This document shows positions 9,087 through 18,415 of a stretch of DNA of 64,000 nt, one piece after another (position 1 is the stretch's first letter; each line of letters begins with the position of its first letter). Made by a program: the position numbers and the translations under genes. The notes below the pieces were generated by a model. It ran no database searches, was not told the origin of the DNA, and saw only the letters and a program-made list of their open reading frames with translations. Location: contig NZ_AKFJ01000083.1 of the NCBI RefSeq assembly GCF_000272475.1, positions 1 through 64,000 on the forward strand, written 5' to 3'. The DNA is from Novosphingobium sp. Rr 2-17. GTDB lineage: Bacteria; Pseudomonadota; Alphaproteobacteria; Sphingomonadales; Sphingomonadaceae.

Positions 9087-9442
9087 TGCCCTCGTTCGCG
9101 GGGATTGGTTTCATCAGCGACAGGTGAAACCTTACCTTCCGCGTGTTTGCCATAGGCTGAAGTATCAAGGTTAACGGACCTTGATACTTCCTCGTAGGTA
9201 GTGAGCACCGATGCTGCACAACCATCGAAGCTGCCGCGCAACCGCAACCGCATGCGCTCCGGCGTCTCGTACTGATCGTGCGCGGCCTCCAGCTCGCGCC
9301 CTTCGAAAAGACGCGCGCGCAGTGCCTGCCAGTCGATCGGCTGTTGTTCGCCATCCGCAGATGCGACCGCGCCCTCACCATACCCGGCCCTGGACTGCGC
9401 CTCCCCGTCGCTGAGGGTATTGGGACTGTGAGCCACCTTCAT
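9083..9442 (-). CDS. Hypothetical protein translationally coupled to sciP
   Basis: 119 residues, no family recognised. It is hydrophilic and acidic, without a signal peptide or TM segment. The middle (IDWQALRARLFEGRELEAA, ERMRLRLRGSFDGCAASVL) looks like a folded helical part; both ends look disordered. The stop overlaps the sciP start, and the reading frame is intact, so it is probably the first gene of a two-gene unit. The 3' third is crossed by a perfect 13-bp inverted repeat (9159-9190). Because that repeat dictates part of the protein (about residues 85-95), the C-terminus may be constrained by RNA or DNA structure rather than by protein function. Confidence 0.6.
   Translation of the reverse strand: MKVAHSPNTLSDGEAQSRAGYGEGAVASADGEQQPIDWQALRARLFEGRELEAAHDQYETPERMRLRLRGSFDGCAASVLTTYEEVSRSVNLDTSAYGKHAEGKVSPVADETNPRERGQ
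9159..9190. repeat. 13-bp perfect inverted repeat inside the sciP-coupled gene
   Basis: GAAGTATCAAGGT (9159-9171) and ACCTTGATACTTC (9178-9190) are exact reverse complements separated by 6 bases. In the minus-strand mRNA this forms a stable hairpin about 75 bases upstream of the sciP start codon. No U-run follows, so it is not a plain terminator. The centre contains GTTAAC, which shares TTAAC with the CtrA-box half site. Confidence 0.85.
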
Positions 9443-9593
9443 GCCAGGGTGATACGCCGGAGATGGTCAAGGATGCGTAAAGGCGGTATTTACGACTTGT
9501 TAACTATACCGTGGATTGCGATGTTCTGGCCTATGCGCTGGGCGAACGGACGGGAGGTAGGAAAAGCCGCTCGCGCGCTGTATGGAGCGCGGT

Positions 9594-10754
9594 ATGACTG
9601 CCCTCGTCGACCTTTTCGCCGGCCTCGATCCCGCCGCGCTGTTCCAGTTGCAACAACCACTTGCCAGCAAGCGCATCGTCGTTGCGATGTCGGGCGGGGT
9701 GGACAGCTCGGTCGTGGCCGCGCTTGCCGCCGCCAGCGGGGCCGAGACCATCGGCGTGACGCTACAGCTTTATGACTATGGCGCCGCCACCGGTCGCAAG
9801 GGGGCGTGCTGCGCCGGGGATGACATCCGCGATGCCCGCGCCGTCGCCGATCGACTGGGCATTGCCTATTACGTCATCGACCACGAAAGCGCCTTTCGCG
9901 AGGACGTGGTCGAGCGCTTCGCCGACGATTATCTTGCCGGTCGCACCCCGATCCCCTGCATTCGCTGCAACATGGGGCCCAAGTTCACCGACCTGCTCGC
10001 CATGGCGCGCGAACTGGGCGCGGACTGCCTGGCAACCGGCCACTACGTTCGCCGAGAAATCGGTCCTGCCGGCGCCGAACTGCATCGCGCGATCGACCCT
10101 GCCCGCGACCAAAGCTACTTCTTGTACGGCACGACCGAGAGCCAGCTCGACTTCCTACGCTTTCCCCTGGGCGGCCTTCCCAAGAGCGAGACGCGCCGCC
10201 TGGCCGAATCTGCGGGCCTGCGCGTCGCTGCCAAGCCGGACAGCCAGGACATCTGCTTCGTACCCGATGGCGACTATGCGCGGGTGGTACGCTCGGTGCG
10301 TCCCGAAGGCGAAGCGCCGGGCGAAATCGTCCACGCCGAGACCGGCGCCGTGCTCGGTGACCATCGCGGGGTCATCCACTATACCGTCGGTCAGCGTCGG
10401 GGGCTGGACATCGGCGGGCAGCCGGAGCCGCTCTACGTTACGCGAATCGAAGCTTCGAGCCGCCGCGTCATGGTCGGCCCGCGCCGCCTGCTGGCGACCG
10501 CATCGGCCCGGCTGGTGGAAACGAATCGCATAGGCCCCCTGCCTGATGCCGCGCTCACCGCAAAAGTACGCTCGCTGGCCAAGCCTGTGCCGATTACCCT
10601 GGAAGGCCCGCTAGGCGACGGCGCGGAAACCACGATCCGCTTCCATACGCCCGAATACGGCGTGGCCCCAGGACAAGCTGCCGTGCTTTATGCCGGGGAA
10701 CGCGTAATCGGCGGCGGCTGGATCGAGACGACCGAAGCAGCCTTTGCGGAGTAA
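9594..10754 (+). CDS. mnmA: tRNA-specific 2-thiouridylase MnmA
   Basis: Makes 2-thiouridine at the wobble U34 of tRNA-Lys, -Glu and -Gln, using sulfur relayed from a cysteine desulfurase. 386 residues from the ATG at 9594. The ATP-pyrophosphatase P-loop SGGVDSS is at 33-39. The catalytic Cys pair is in the usual places: Cys125 in CIRCN and Cys221 in SQDICFV. The GHY (149-151) and RDQSYFL motifs are also present. An in-frame ATG at 9582 is possible, with GGGAGGT further upstream. It stands alone, convergent with the next minus-strand gene. Confidence 0.95.
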   Translation: MTALVDLFAGLDPAALFQLQQPLASKRIVVAMSGGVDSSVVAALAAASGAETIGVTLQLYDYGAATGRKGACCAGDDIRDARAVADRLGIAYYVIDHESAFREDVVERFADDYLAGRTPIPCIRCNMGPKFTDLLAMARELGADCLATGHYVRREIGPAGAELHRAIDPARDQSYFLYGTTESQLDFLRFPLGGLPKSETRRLAESAGLRVAAKPDSQDICFVPDGDYARVVRSVRPEGEAPGEIVHAETGAVLGDHRGVIHYTVGQRRGLDIGGQPEPLYVTRIEASSRRVMVGPRRLLATASARLVETNRIGPLPDAALTAKVRSLAKPVPITLEGPLGDGAETTIRFHTPEYGVAPGQAAVLYAGERVIGGGWIETTEAAFAE

Positions 10755-10775
10755 ACCCGCGCCGGGCTGGCCCGC

Positions 10776-11165
10776 TCAGTCGCGCCAAGCTTCCAACTGG
10801 CAGCCGCGTTCCGGCCTGAAGTCCGCCGACTGGCTGGCGAGCAGCGGCACCGATGCGCGAACCGTGCGAGTCGCAGGGTTTTCCGATAGCGAAACCAGGC
10901 GCGCCGCCCCGCGCAGCTCCGCAGCTTTGAGATCGCCCTCACAGCTACCGATCGTGCGTTGCGAGACATACCGACAGACGCAGCCGACTCGGGCACCGTA
11001 AGCCGCACCCGCCATCGCCTCTTCGCGCAGACCCTGCCACGCCCAGCCCAGCCAGGCACCCAGCGCCAACAAGACCAGAATCAACAAGTTGCGTTTCCAG
11101 CGCGACGGCTGACCCGAGGCGGAGGCCGCCTTGTCCCCTGCCCCGTGGGGGAACCGTGTTGCCAT
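10776..11165 (-). CDS. Hypothetical single-TM protein
   Basis: 129 residues, family not recognised. A basic N-terminus leads into one TM helix at about 25-43 (NLLILVLLALGAWLGWAW), after which the chain is soluble and contains four Cys (VGCVCRY, GSCEGD, RGCQLEAW). The N-in topology suggests a periplasmic C-terminal domain, possibly disulfide-bonded. It is convergent with mnmA (21 bases between stops). Its start is only 31 bases from that of the divergent serine-hydrolase-like gene, so the two must share a very compact promoter region. Function unknown. Confidence 0.6.
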   Translation of the reverse strand: MATRFPHGAGDKAASASGQPSRWKRNLLILVLLALGAWLGWAWQGLREEAMAGAAYGARVGCVCRYVSQRTIGSCEGDLKAAELRGAARLVSLSENPATRTVRASVPLLASQSADFRPERGCQLEAWRD

Positions 11166-11196
11166 TCGCCAGCGCCTCGCACATCACTCGCGCGCC

Positions 11197-12342
11197 ATGA
11201 CGGTGCGCCGCCCTCCCCTTATCCTCGCCATGCTCATGCTGCCAGCCCTGTGGGGCTGTGGCCGCAATGGAACTGAGCCGCCTCCACCTCCCAGCGCCGA
11301 AGCGCAAGCAGCGATCAAGGATACCGGCGGCGCGCCCAAGGACGCGCTGGGCCGCGCCATCGACGGATTGTTCGATGCCGACGCCGTGGGCGAAACCCGC
11401 GCGCTGGTGGTGATGAAACGCGGCACCGTGATTGCCGAGCGCTATGGCAAGGACATCAAGGCCGACACCCCGCTGCCGGGATGGAGCATGGGCCAGTGCG
11501 TCACGGCCCTGATGATCGGCCAACTGGTTAGCGACGGACGACTGCGCCTCAACGAATCAGCGCCGGTGCCCGAATGGCAGCGCCCCGGCGACCCACGGGG
11601 CGAGATCACGCTCAAGCAATTGCTCCAGATGCGATCGGGCCTTCGCCATGAAGAGAACGGGGCGCTGGGCACTGGCAATCTGGAACGCGAATCGGATCGT
11701 GCCCGGATGCTGTTCCTCGATGGGCGTGACGACATGGCCGCCTATGCCGAGGCGCAGCCGCTGGAAGCCCCCGCCGGACGCGTGTTCGAGCAATCGTCCG
11801 CCAGCGCGGTGATTCTGTCCGACCTGGCGGCACGGGTACTGATGCCCGATGGCGATCCGGCCCGCCGCCGCCGCGCCGTGGGCGATTACCTCAAGGCCCG
11901 CGTGCTGCTGCCGATCGGCATGACTTCGACCGAAGTGGAATTCGATCGCGCGGGTACGATGATCGGCTCCGGGATGATGCAGGCCAATGCCCGCGACTGG
12001 GGGCAGTTGGGCGAATTCCTGCGCCGCACCGGTTCCGTGCGCGGCGCCCAGATCCTGCCGCGCCGCTGGGTTCAGTTCATGCTGGAGACCAGCCCGCGCA
12101 ACAAAGGCTACGGCGCCGGCGTCTGGCTCAACCGCGCGCCGCCTGGCGAAGGCGCGCGGCTGTTCCCCGGCACCGCCCCCAGCAATGTCTTCGCGTGCCT
12201 GGGCGAATACGGCCAATACGTGATCGGATCGCCCGACCAGTTGCTGACCGTGGTGCGGCTGGGCCAAAGCAATGCCGCGCAGGAAGCGCAACTACACGCC
12301 AAACTTGGCACGCTATTGGCGCTGTTTCCCGGCGGGACGTAA
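11197..12342 (+). CDS. Class C beta-lactamase / 6-aminohexanoate-dimer hydrolase-like lipoprotein with altered active site
   Basis: 381 residues from the ATG at 11197. A lipoprotein signal ends at Cys21 (LPALWGC). The fold follows the serine beta-lactamase-like family (PF00144): GWSMGQCVTALMIGQLV, ITLKQLLQMRSGL, GYGAGVWLNR and a C-terminal GQYVIGSPDQLLTVVRLG. The key SxxK motif reads S97-M-G-Q100, so the catalytic Lys is replaced by Gln. The segment that normally reads YSS has Gln199 in place of Tyr. The protein may therefore be a non-catalytic member, or use other residues. It is likely anchored to a membrane facing the periplasm. Family assignment is firm; activity is doubtful. Confidence 0.88.
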   Translation: MTVRRPPLILAMLMLPALWGCGRNGTEPPPPPSAEAQAAIKDTGGAPKDALGRAIDGLFDADAVGETRALVVMKRGTVIAERYGKDIKADTPLPGWSMGQCVTALMIGQLVSDGRLRLNESAPVPEWQRPGDPRGEITLKQLLQMRSGLRHEENGALGTGNLERESDRARMLFLDGRDDMAAYAEAQPLEAPAGRVFEQSSASAVILSDLAARVLMPDGDPARRRRAVGDYLKARVLLPIGMTSTEVEFDRAGTMIGSGMMQANARDWGQLGEFLRRTGSVRGAQILPRRWVQFMLETSPRNKGYGAGVWLNRAPPGEGARLFPGTAPSNVFACLGEYGQYVIGSPDQLLTVVRLGQSNAAQEAQLHAKLGTLLALFPGGT

Positions 12343-12353
12343 CCCCCTGACGG

Positions 12354-12710
12354 TTAGACCGTGAAGCTTTCGCCGCAGCCGCAACTGCCCTTGGCATTGG
12401 GATTGGCGAAGACGAAGCCGGCGGTGAAATCGTCCTCCACCCAATCCATCGTGCTGCCGATCAGGTAAAGCACGCTGGCGCCATCGATGTAGAACACACC
12501 GCCCGGCGTCTCGATCTTCTCATCGAACTTGGCTTCCTCGGTCACGTAATCGACCGAATAGGCAAGCCCGGAGCAGCCGCGGCGCGGGGTGGACAGCTTG
12601 ACGCCGATCGCGCCTTGCGGCGCCTGGCCCATTAAATGGGCAATGCGCGCCTCGGCATTGGCAGTCAGGATAACGGCGGCGGGGCGGGTGCGAGCAATAG
12701 TCTGGGTCAT
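12354..12710 (-). CDS. sufA: Iron-sulfur cluster assembly accessory protein SufA (A-type carrier)
   Basis: 118-residue A-type carrier of the HesB/IscA family, which receives Fe-S clusters from the SufBCD scaffold and delivers them to apoproteins. The three conserved cysteines are present: one in TPRRGCSGLAYS and two in the C-terminal GSCGCGESF. The start overlaps the stop of the GNAT gene (ATGA), so it is the last gene of the suf operon. A-type paralogs (IscA, ErpA) look alike; position in the suf operon supports the SufA name. Confidence 0.93.
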   Translation of the reverse strand: MTQTIARTRPAAVILTANAEARIAHLMGQAPQGAIGVKLSTPRRGCSGLAYSVDYVTEEAKFDEKIETPGGVFYIDGASVLYLIGSTMDWVEDDFTAGFVFANPNAKGSCGCGESFTV

Positions 12711-13210
12711 GTCAGCCTCTTCTGCCAGAACTGGGCATGTCCGGCCTCGGGGTCTAGCTGGTAGTCGCCATAGCCCAGCGACTGGTAAAGCGCCTTGGCG
12801 CGGTGATTGCCGCTCAGCACTTCGAGCGTGATCTTGCAGGCGCCGCGTGCGCGCGCCTCATCCTCGATCGCGGCGAACAAGGCGCGGGCGATGCCGTGGC
12901 CGCGATGCGCGGGGAGTACCGACAAGTCGTGGATGTTGACCAAGGGTCGTGCCGCGAACGTCGAAAAGCCCATGAAGCATGTGGCAAGGCCGACGGGCTT
13001 GCCATCCACCCGCGCGAGCATTACGAAAGCGCCGGGAACCTGCGCCATGGCTGGCCCCAGGCGTTCGCGCACATCAGCCGACAGCGGCTCGCCCCCACCC
13101 ATCGGATCGCGCGCGTAAGCGTCGAGCACATGCACGAGGCCGGCGACATCCGCCGGGTGGGCGAAATCGACAGGCGCGATCACAAGGTCAAGGACAGACG
13201 CGTCGCTCAC
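12707..13210 (-). CDS. GNAT family N-acetyltransferase in the suf operon
   Basis: 167 residues from a GTG at 13210 that overlaps the sufT stop (GTGA). The acetyl-CoA site is recognisable: NIHDLSVLPAHRGHGIARAL. It is followed by ITLEVLSGNHRAKALYQSLG, a classic GNAT C-terminal half. Both flanking junctions overlap by 4 bases, so it is embedded in the suf operon rather than just adjacent. Substrate unknown; a role in Fe-S assembly is not implied by the family. Confidence 0.88.
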   Translation of the reverse strand: MSDASVLDLVIAPVDFAHPADVAGLVHVLDAYARDPMGGGEPLSADVRERLGPAMAQVPGAFVMLARVDGKPVGLATCFMGFSTFAARPLVNIHDLSVLPAHRGHGIARALFAAIEDEARARGACKITLEVLSGNHRAKALYQSLGYGDYQLDPEAGHAQFWQKRLT

Positions 13211-13692
13211 AGCATTCCCAGCTCCAGCTTGGCCTCGTCGGTCATCTTGGCCATGTCCCACGGCGGGTCCCATACCAGCGAGACTTCGCAATCGCGCACG
13301 CCGGGCACAGAGGAGACGCGCAGTTCCACTTCGCCCGGCATCGATTCGGCGACCGGGCAATGCGGCGTCGTAAGCGTCATCGTCACCGCGACCGAGGCAT
13401 CGGGCGATACATCGACGCCGTAGATCAAGCCAAGGTCGTAGATGTTTACCGGGATTTCCGGGTCGAAGATGTCCTTAAGCGCCGCGATCACGCCTTCGTA
13501 CAGCGCGCCGCCAGGGCTGGCCGGATCGTCGCTTTCGGGGGCCTGCGCCAGGAAACCGTCGAGGTAATCGCGCTTGCGATCAGACCCTGCATCCACCGCC
13601 GCGTCATCGACACGGGCGCGGGGCGCGGGGGTTACCGCGTCGACTTCCTCGATACGGAACGGGGTGTCAAAAGGTGACTTGTCGTCGTTCAT
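13207..13692 (-). CDS. sufT: SUF system Fe-S cluster assembly protein SufT (DUF59/MIP18 family)
   Basis: 161 residues. The C-terminal 100 residues form a DUF59/MIP18 domain: ALKDIFDPEIPVNIYDLGLI, TMTLTTPHCPVAESMPGEV and SLVWDPPWDMAKMTDEAKLE. The conserved Cys lies in the TTPHCP segment. The N-terminal 60 residues are low-complexity and probably flexible. SufT proteins help Fe-S maturation when demand is high or SufA-type carriers are limiting. Start and stop overlap its neighbours sufS and the GNAT gene by 4 bases each. Confidence 0.93.
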   Translation of the reverse strand: MNDDKSPFDTPFRIEEVDAVTPAPRARVDDAAVDAGSDRKRDYLDGFLAQAPESDDPASPGGALYEGVIAALKDIFDPEIPVNIYDLGLIYGVDVSPDASVAVTMTLTTPHCPVAESMPGEVELRVSSVPGVRDCEVSLVWDPPWDMAKMTDEAKLELGML

Positions 13693-14888
13693 CCGAAAAT
13701 TCTCCGCGTGCGCTCGATCCCTTTCAGGAGCGCCTCGATATCATGGTCGTCGCTGTAGAGGCCGAAGCTGGCGCGGGCCGTTGCCGGTACGCCCAAGTGC
13801 TCCATCAGCGGCTGGGCGCAGTGGTGCCCGGCGCGGATCGCCACGCCTTCTTCGTCCAATATGGTGCCGAGGTCGTGCGGATGCACCCCGTCGAGCGCGA
13901 AACTGATGATCCCCAGCGAATCTTCCGGCCCGAACAGCGTCACATCGTTGCGCTTGCGCAATTCGGCGCGAAGCAGCCCGGCCAGTTCGCGCTCATGCCG
14001 CTCAGCCCGCGCGAGGCCGATATCGTCCAGCCAGTCCATCGCCGCAGCCATGCCGATCGCCTCGACGATCATCGGCGTGCCGGCCTCAAACCGCTGCGGT
14101 GGGGGCGCGAAGGTGGTCTTCTCAAACGTCACCCGGTCGATCATCGAGCCACCGCCCTGCCACGGCGGCATGGCATCAAGGATGTCCTTGCGCGCCCACA
14201 GCACCCCGATCCCGGTCGGGCCATAAAGCTTGTGCGCCGAGAACGCGTAGAAGTCGCAATCGAACGCCGCCATGTCGAGCGCCAGGCGCGGGGCGGCTTG
14301 GCAACCATCGACCAGCAGCTTGGCACCCACGGCATGAGCCAGCCGCGCGGCGTGCGCCACGTCGAGCACCGAGCCGAGCACATTGGAGACGTGCGCGAAG
14401 GCCACCAGCTTGTGCGCCGGGGTCAGCATCCGCTCAGCCGCATCGAGATCGATTCGGCCATCATCCGTCAAAGGGCAGACGTCGATTTCGAGACCGACCT
14501 TCTCGCGCAGAAGCTGCCAGGGCACGATGTTGGAATGGTGCTCCAGCATCGAAAGCAGCACCCGGTCGCCCGCTTTCAGGTTGGCCAGCCCCCAGGTCTG
14601 CGCGACCAGGTTCATCGATTCGGTGGCGCCGCTGGTGAAGACGATCTCGTCCTCATGCGCGTTCATGAATGCGCCGACCCGGCGGCGGGCGGCCTCGAAC
14701 GCCAAGGTCATCTCGGCGGAGCGGGCGTAGACGCCGCGATGGACGGTAGCGTAATCCTCACCCATCGCGCGCACGGTCGCTTCGATCACCGCGAACGGCT
14801 TTTGCGCGGTGGCAGCCGTGTCGAGGTAGTGCCAGTCACCCGCAAGGCCGGGGAACTGGTCCTTCAAAACGAGCGTGTCGGTGTTCAC
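13689..14888 (-). CDS. sufS: Cysteine desulfurase SufS
   Basis: PLP enzyme that strips sulfur from cysteine for Fe-S assembly, 399 residues. The GTG start at 14888 overlaps the sufD stop (GTGA). The PLP lysine is in FSAHKLYGPTGIGVLW. The catalytic Cys is in RAGHHCAQPLMEHLG, in the short-loop arrangement of SufS-type (group II) desulfurases. The N-terminus YLDTAATAQKP and the HHSNIVPWQ segment are typical. Group II desulfurases usually need SufE or SufU as sulfur acceptor; neither is visible in the window. Confidence 0.96.
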   Translation of the reverse strand: MNTDTLVLKDQFPGLAGDWHYLDTAATAQKPFAVIEATVRAMGEDYATVHRGVYARSAEMTLAFEAARRRVGAFMNAHEDEIVFTSGATESMNLVAQTWGLANLKAGDRVLLSMLEHHSNIVPWQLLREKVGLEIDVCPLTDDGRIDLDAAERMLTPAHKLVAFAHVSNVLGSVLDVAHAARLAHAVGAKLLVDGCQAAPRLALDMAAFDCDFYAFSAHKLYGPTGIGVLWARKDILDAMPPWQGGGSMIDRVTFEKTTFAPPPQRFEAGTPMIVEAIGMAAAMDWLDDIGLARAERHERELAGLLRAELRKRNDVTLFGPEDSLGIISFALDGVHPHDLGTILDEEGVAIRAGHHCAQPLMEHLGVPATARASFGLYSDDHDIEALLKGIERTRRIFG

Positions 14889-15622
14889 AGGATCTGCTCC
14901 AGCCGGGCGACTGCCGCAGCGCTCAGGGTTTCCTCGCCGGGCGCGCCGGTGAAAGCTTCGGCGACGAACGCCTGCAGCATCAGCCGCTTGGCCTGTGCCG
15001 GCGAAAGCCCCCGCGCCATCAGGTAGAACAACCCTTGCGCATCGAGTTCGCCCACCGCGCAACCATGCGCGGCCTTGACGTCGTCGGCGTAGATTTCCAA
15101 CTCCGGTCGGGCATTGGCCGTGGCGGTGCGATCCAGCAGCATGGCGCGCACCGATTGCTCGGCATCGGTGCCATCGGCCCCGCGCGCAACCGCGATGCGG
15201 CCCAGATACGTGCCGACCGCCTTGCCCGCCAGCGCGCTGCGCACGATCTGGTGGGACGTGGCGTTCAGCCCGGTGTGCAAAACCTCGGTCACCAGTTCCA
15301 CCGTTTCGTCGCCGGTCGCCAGTTGCGCCGCGCCCAGCGTGAAGTCCGCGCCCTCGCCCAGCGTCACGTCCACGGCGATGCGGCCATAGGCAGGCCCTGC
15401 GGTCAGCACGCGCAAATCGAACTTAGCGCCCTTGCCCAGCGTGATCGCGACATGCCGCGCGACGGGTGCGGTGCCGGTCTCGACGATCTCGAGCGATTGC
15501 TCGGCGCCGTCCGCCACCGTGACCTGCTCGGTCACGATCGGCCAGACGCCACGCAATGCCTCGATGTCCGAGTAGCGGAAATCCTCGTCCTTGCGGGTCG
15601 GGAGGGCGAGCGCCATCGTCAT
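14885..15622 (-). CDS. sufD: Fe-S cluster assembly protein SufD
   Basis: Partner of SufB in the SufBC2D scaffold complex. 245 residues, on the short side for SufD because the N-terminal helical domain is reduced to a brief RKDEDFRYSDIEALRG segment. The beta-helix core and C-terminal signature are intact: HQIVRSALAGKAVGTYLGRI, LEIYADDVKAAHGCAVGEL and GLFYLMARGLS with the following helix. The His in KAAHG matches the conserved SufD interface His. The start overlaps the sufC stop (ATGA); ATG at 15616 is an alternative. Confidence 0.94.
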   Translation of the reverse strand: MTMALALPTRKDEDFRYSDIEALRGVWPIVTEQVTVADGAEQSLEIVETGTAPVARHVAITLGKGAKFDLRVLTAGPAYGRIAVDVTLGEGADFTLGAAQLATGDETVELVTEVLHTGLNATSHQIVRSALAGKAVGTYLGRIAVARGADGTDAEQSVRAMLLDRTATANARPELEIYADDVKAAHGCAVGELDAQGLFYLMARGLSPAQAKRLMLQAFVAEAFTGAPGEETLSAAAVARLEQIL

Positions 15623-16374
15623 GCCGCCGTCTCTTGGACCACCGCTTCGTAGCCTTCGCTCTCCAACCGCAGCGCGAGGTCGGGGCCGCCCGACTTGACG
15701 ATGCGCCCTGCGGCCAGGACGTGGACGAAGTCCGGCTTCACATAGTCGAGCAGGCGCTGATAGTGGGTGATGAGCAGCACGGCCTTGTCGGGCTTGCGCA
15801 TGATCGCGTTGATGCCCTCGCCGCAGATGCGCAGCGCATCGATGTCGAGGCCGGAATCGGTCTCGTCCAGGATCGCCAGCTTGGGATCGAGGATGCCCAT
15901 CTGCACCATCTCGGCGCGCTTCTTCTCGCCGCCGGAGAAGCCGACGTTCACCGGGCGCTTGAGCATGTCCATGTCCATGCGCAGCAACGCTGCCTTCTCG
16001 CGCGCCAGCTTGAGGAATTCGCCGCCCGAAAGCGGCTCCTCGCCGCGACCCTTGCGCTGGGCATTGGCAGCTTCACGCAGGAACTGGACGAACGAAACGC
16101 CAGGAATCTCGACCGGGTACTGGAAGCCCAGGAACAGTCCGAGGGCCGCGCGCTCGTGCGGTTCGAGGTCGAGCAAGTCAACCCCGTCAAACGTCGCCGA
16201 ACCACCGGTCACTTCATAGCCCGGACGCCCGCCCAGGGTGTAGCCGAGCGTCGATTTGCCCGCGCCGTTCGGCCCCATGATCGCGTGGATTTCGCCCGCG
16301 TTGATGGTGAGCGACAGGCCTTTGAGGATCGGCTTGTCGGCAACGGTGGCGTGGAGGTTATCGATCTTAAGCAT
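15619..16374 (-). CDS. sufC: Fe-S cluster assembly ATPase SufC
   Basis: ABC-type ATPase of the SufBC2D scaffold, 251 residues. Walker A is GPNGAGKST, the ABC signature is FSGGEKKRAEM, and Walker B is LAILDETDSGLD with the following GEGINAI. The switch His lies in LLITHYQRLLDYV. I prefer the ATG at 16374, because GAAGG lies 6 bases upstream. The ATG at 16380 overlaps the stop of the DUF559 gene (ATGA) and is equally in frame. Confidence 0.95.
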   Translation of the reverse strand: MLKIDNLHATVADKPILKGLSLTINAGEIHAIMGPNGAGKSTLGYTLGGRPGYEVTGGSATFDGVDLLDLEPHERAALGLFLGFQYPVEIPGVSFVQFLREAANAQRKGRGEEPLSGGEFLKLAREKAALLRMDMDMLKRPVNVGFSGGEKKRAEMVQMGILDPKLAILDETDSGLDIDALRICGEGINAIMRKPDKAVLLITHYQRLLDYVKPDFVHVLAAGRIVKSGGPDLALRLESEGYEAVVQETAA

Positions 16375-16376
16375 GG

Positions 16377-16868
16377 TCATCCTTCGTCGCTCACGAACGT
16401 CGAAGTCCGCGAGCCGGCGTCCCTGCGCGCCGAGCGCTTGTCGAACGGGACATTGAGTTCGGCGGTGATCTCGCGCACGACATTGTCGACGTTGGCGATC
16501 ACTTCCTCTTGGGAAAAGCGCAGCACCCGCACGCCCACTTCGATGAGCTTGCGATCCTGCAGTTCGTGGACGTCGGGGTTCACCTCGTCGTTGCTCAACT
16601 GCACGACGATCCAGCGCGAAGGCGCCGCGAAATCGACGATCGCCGAGCCGACGATGCTTTGACGAGTGAACTTCACCCCGCCCAGCCGCGAGCCTGACAA
16701 ATGCTCCCACAACAGCTTCTGCGCGTCGGTGGGGTTACGGCGCTGTTCCTTGGCGCGCTCTTTCAGACGCTCAAGGCGAGCGCCCGTGGCGGCAAAGTTG
16801 GCCTTCGCGTCAGCCTTGGGTCCGCTATCCGCGCGGCTGACGCCCAGGGTCTTGCGTTCGGCAGTCAT
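16377..16868 (-). CDS. DUF559 (Vsr/restriction-endonuclease-fold) protein embedded in the suf operon
   Basis: 163 residues from the ATG at 16868, which has GAAGGA about 10 bases upstream. A GTG at 16913 that overlaps the sufB stop would add 15 residues. The DUF559 domain spans roughly residues 35-140: RRNPTDAQKLLWEHLSGSRL, GVKFTRQSIVGSAIVDFAAP, ELQDRKLIEVGVRVLRFSQE. This has the E...D pattern of Vsr-like PD-(D/E)XK folds, but VVQLSNDEVN stands where an ExD/H metal motif is usual, so nuclease activity is uncertain. It lies between sufB and sufC, in the same direction and tightly spaced. Confidence 0.88.
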   Translation of the reverse strand: MTAERKTLGVSRADSGPKADAKANFAATGARLERLKERAKEQRRNPTDAQKLLWEHLSGSRLGGVKFTRQSIVGSAIVDFAAPSRWIVVQLSNDEVNPDVHELQDRKLIEVGVRVLRFSQEEVIANVDNVVREITAELNVPFDKRSARRDAGSRTSTFVSDEG

Positions 16869-16909
16869 GGTTGTCGTTCCTTCGTAGTCATGGTTAGGCG
16901 GAGCAGGTG

Positions 16910-18407
<1,498 letters not shown>

Positions 18408-18415
<8 letters not shown>

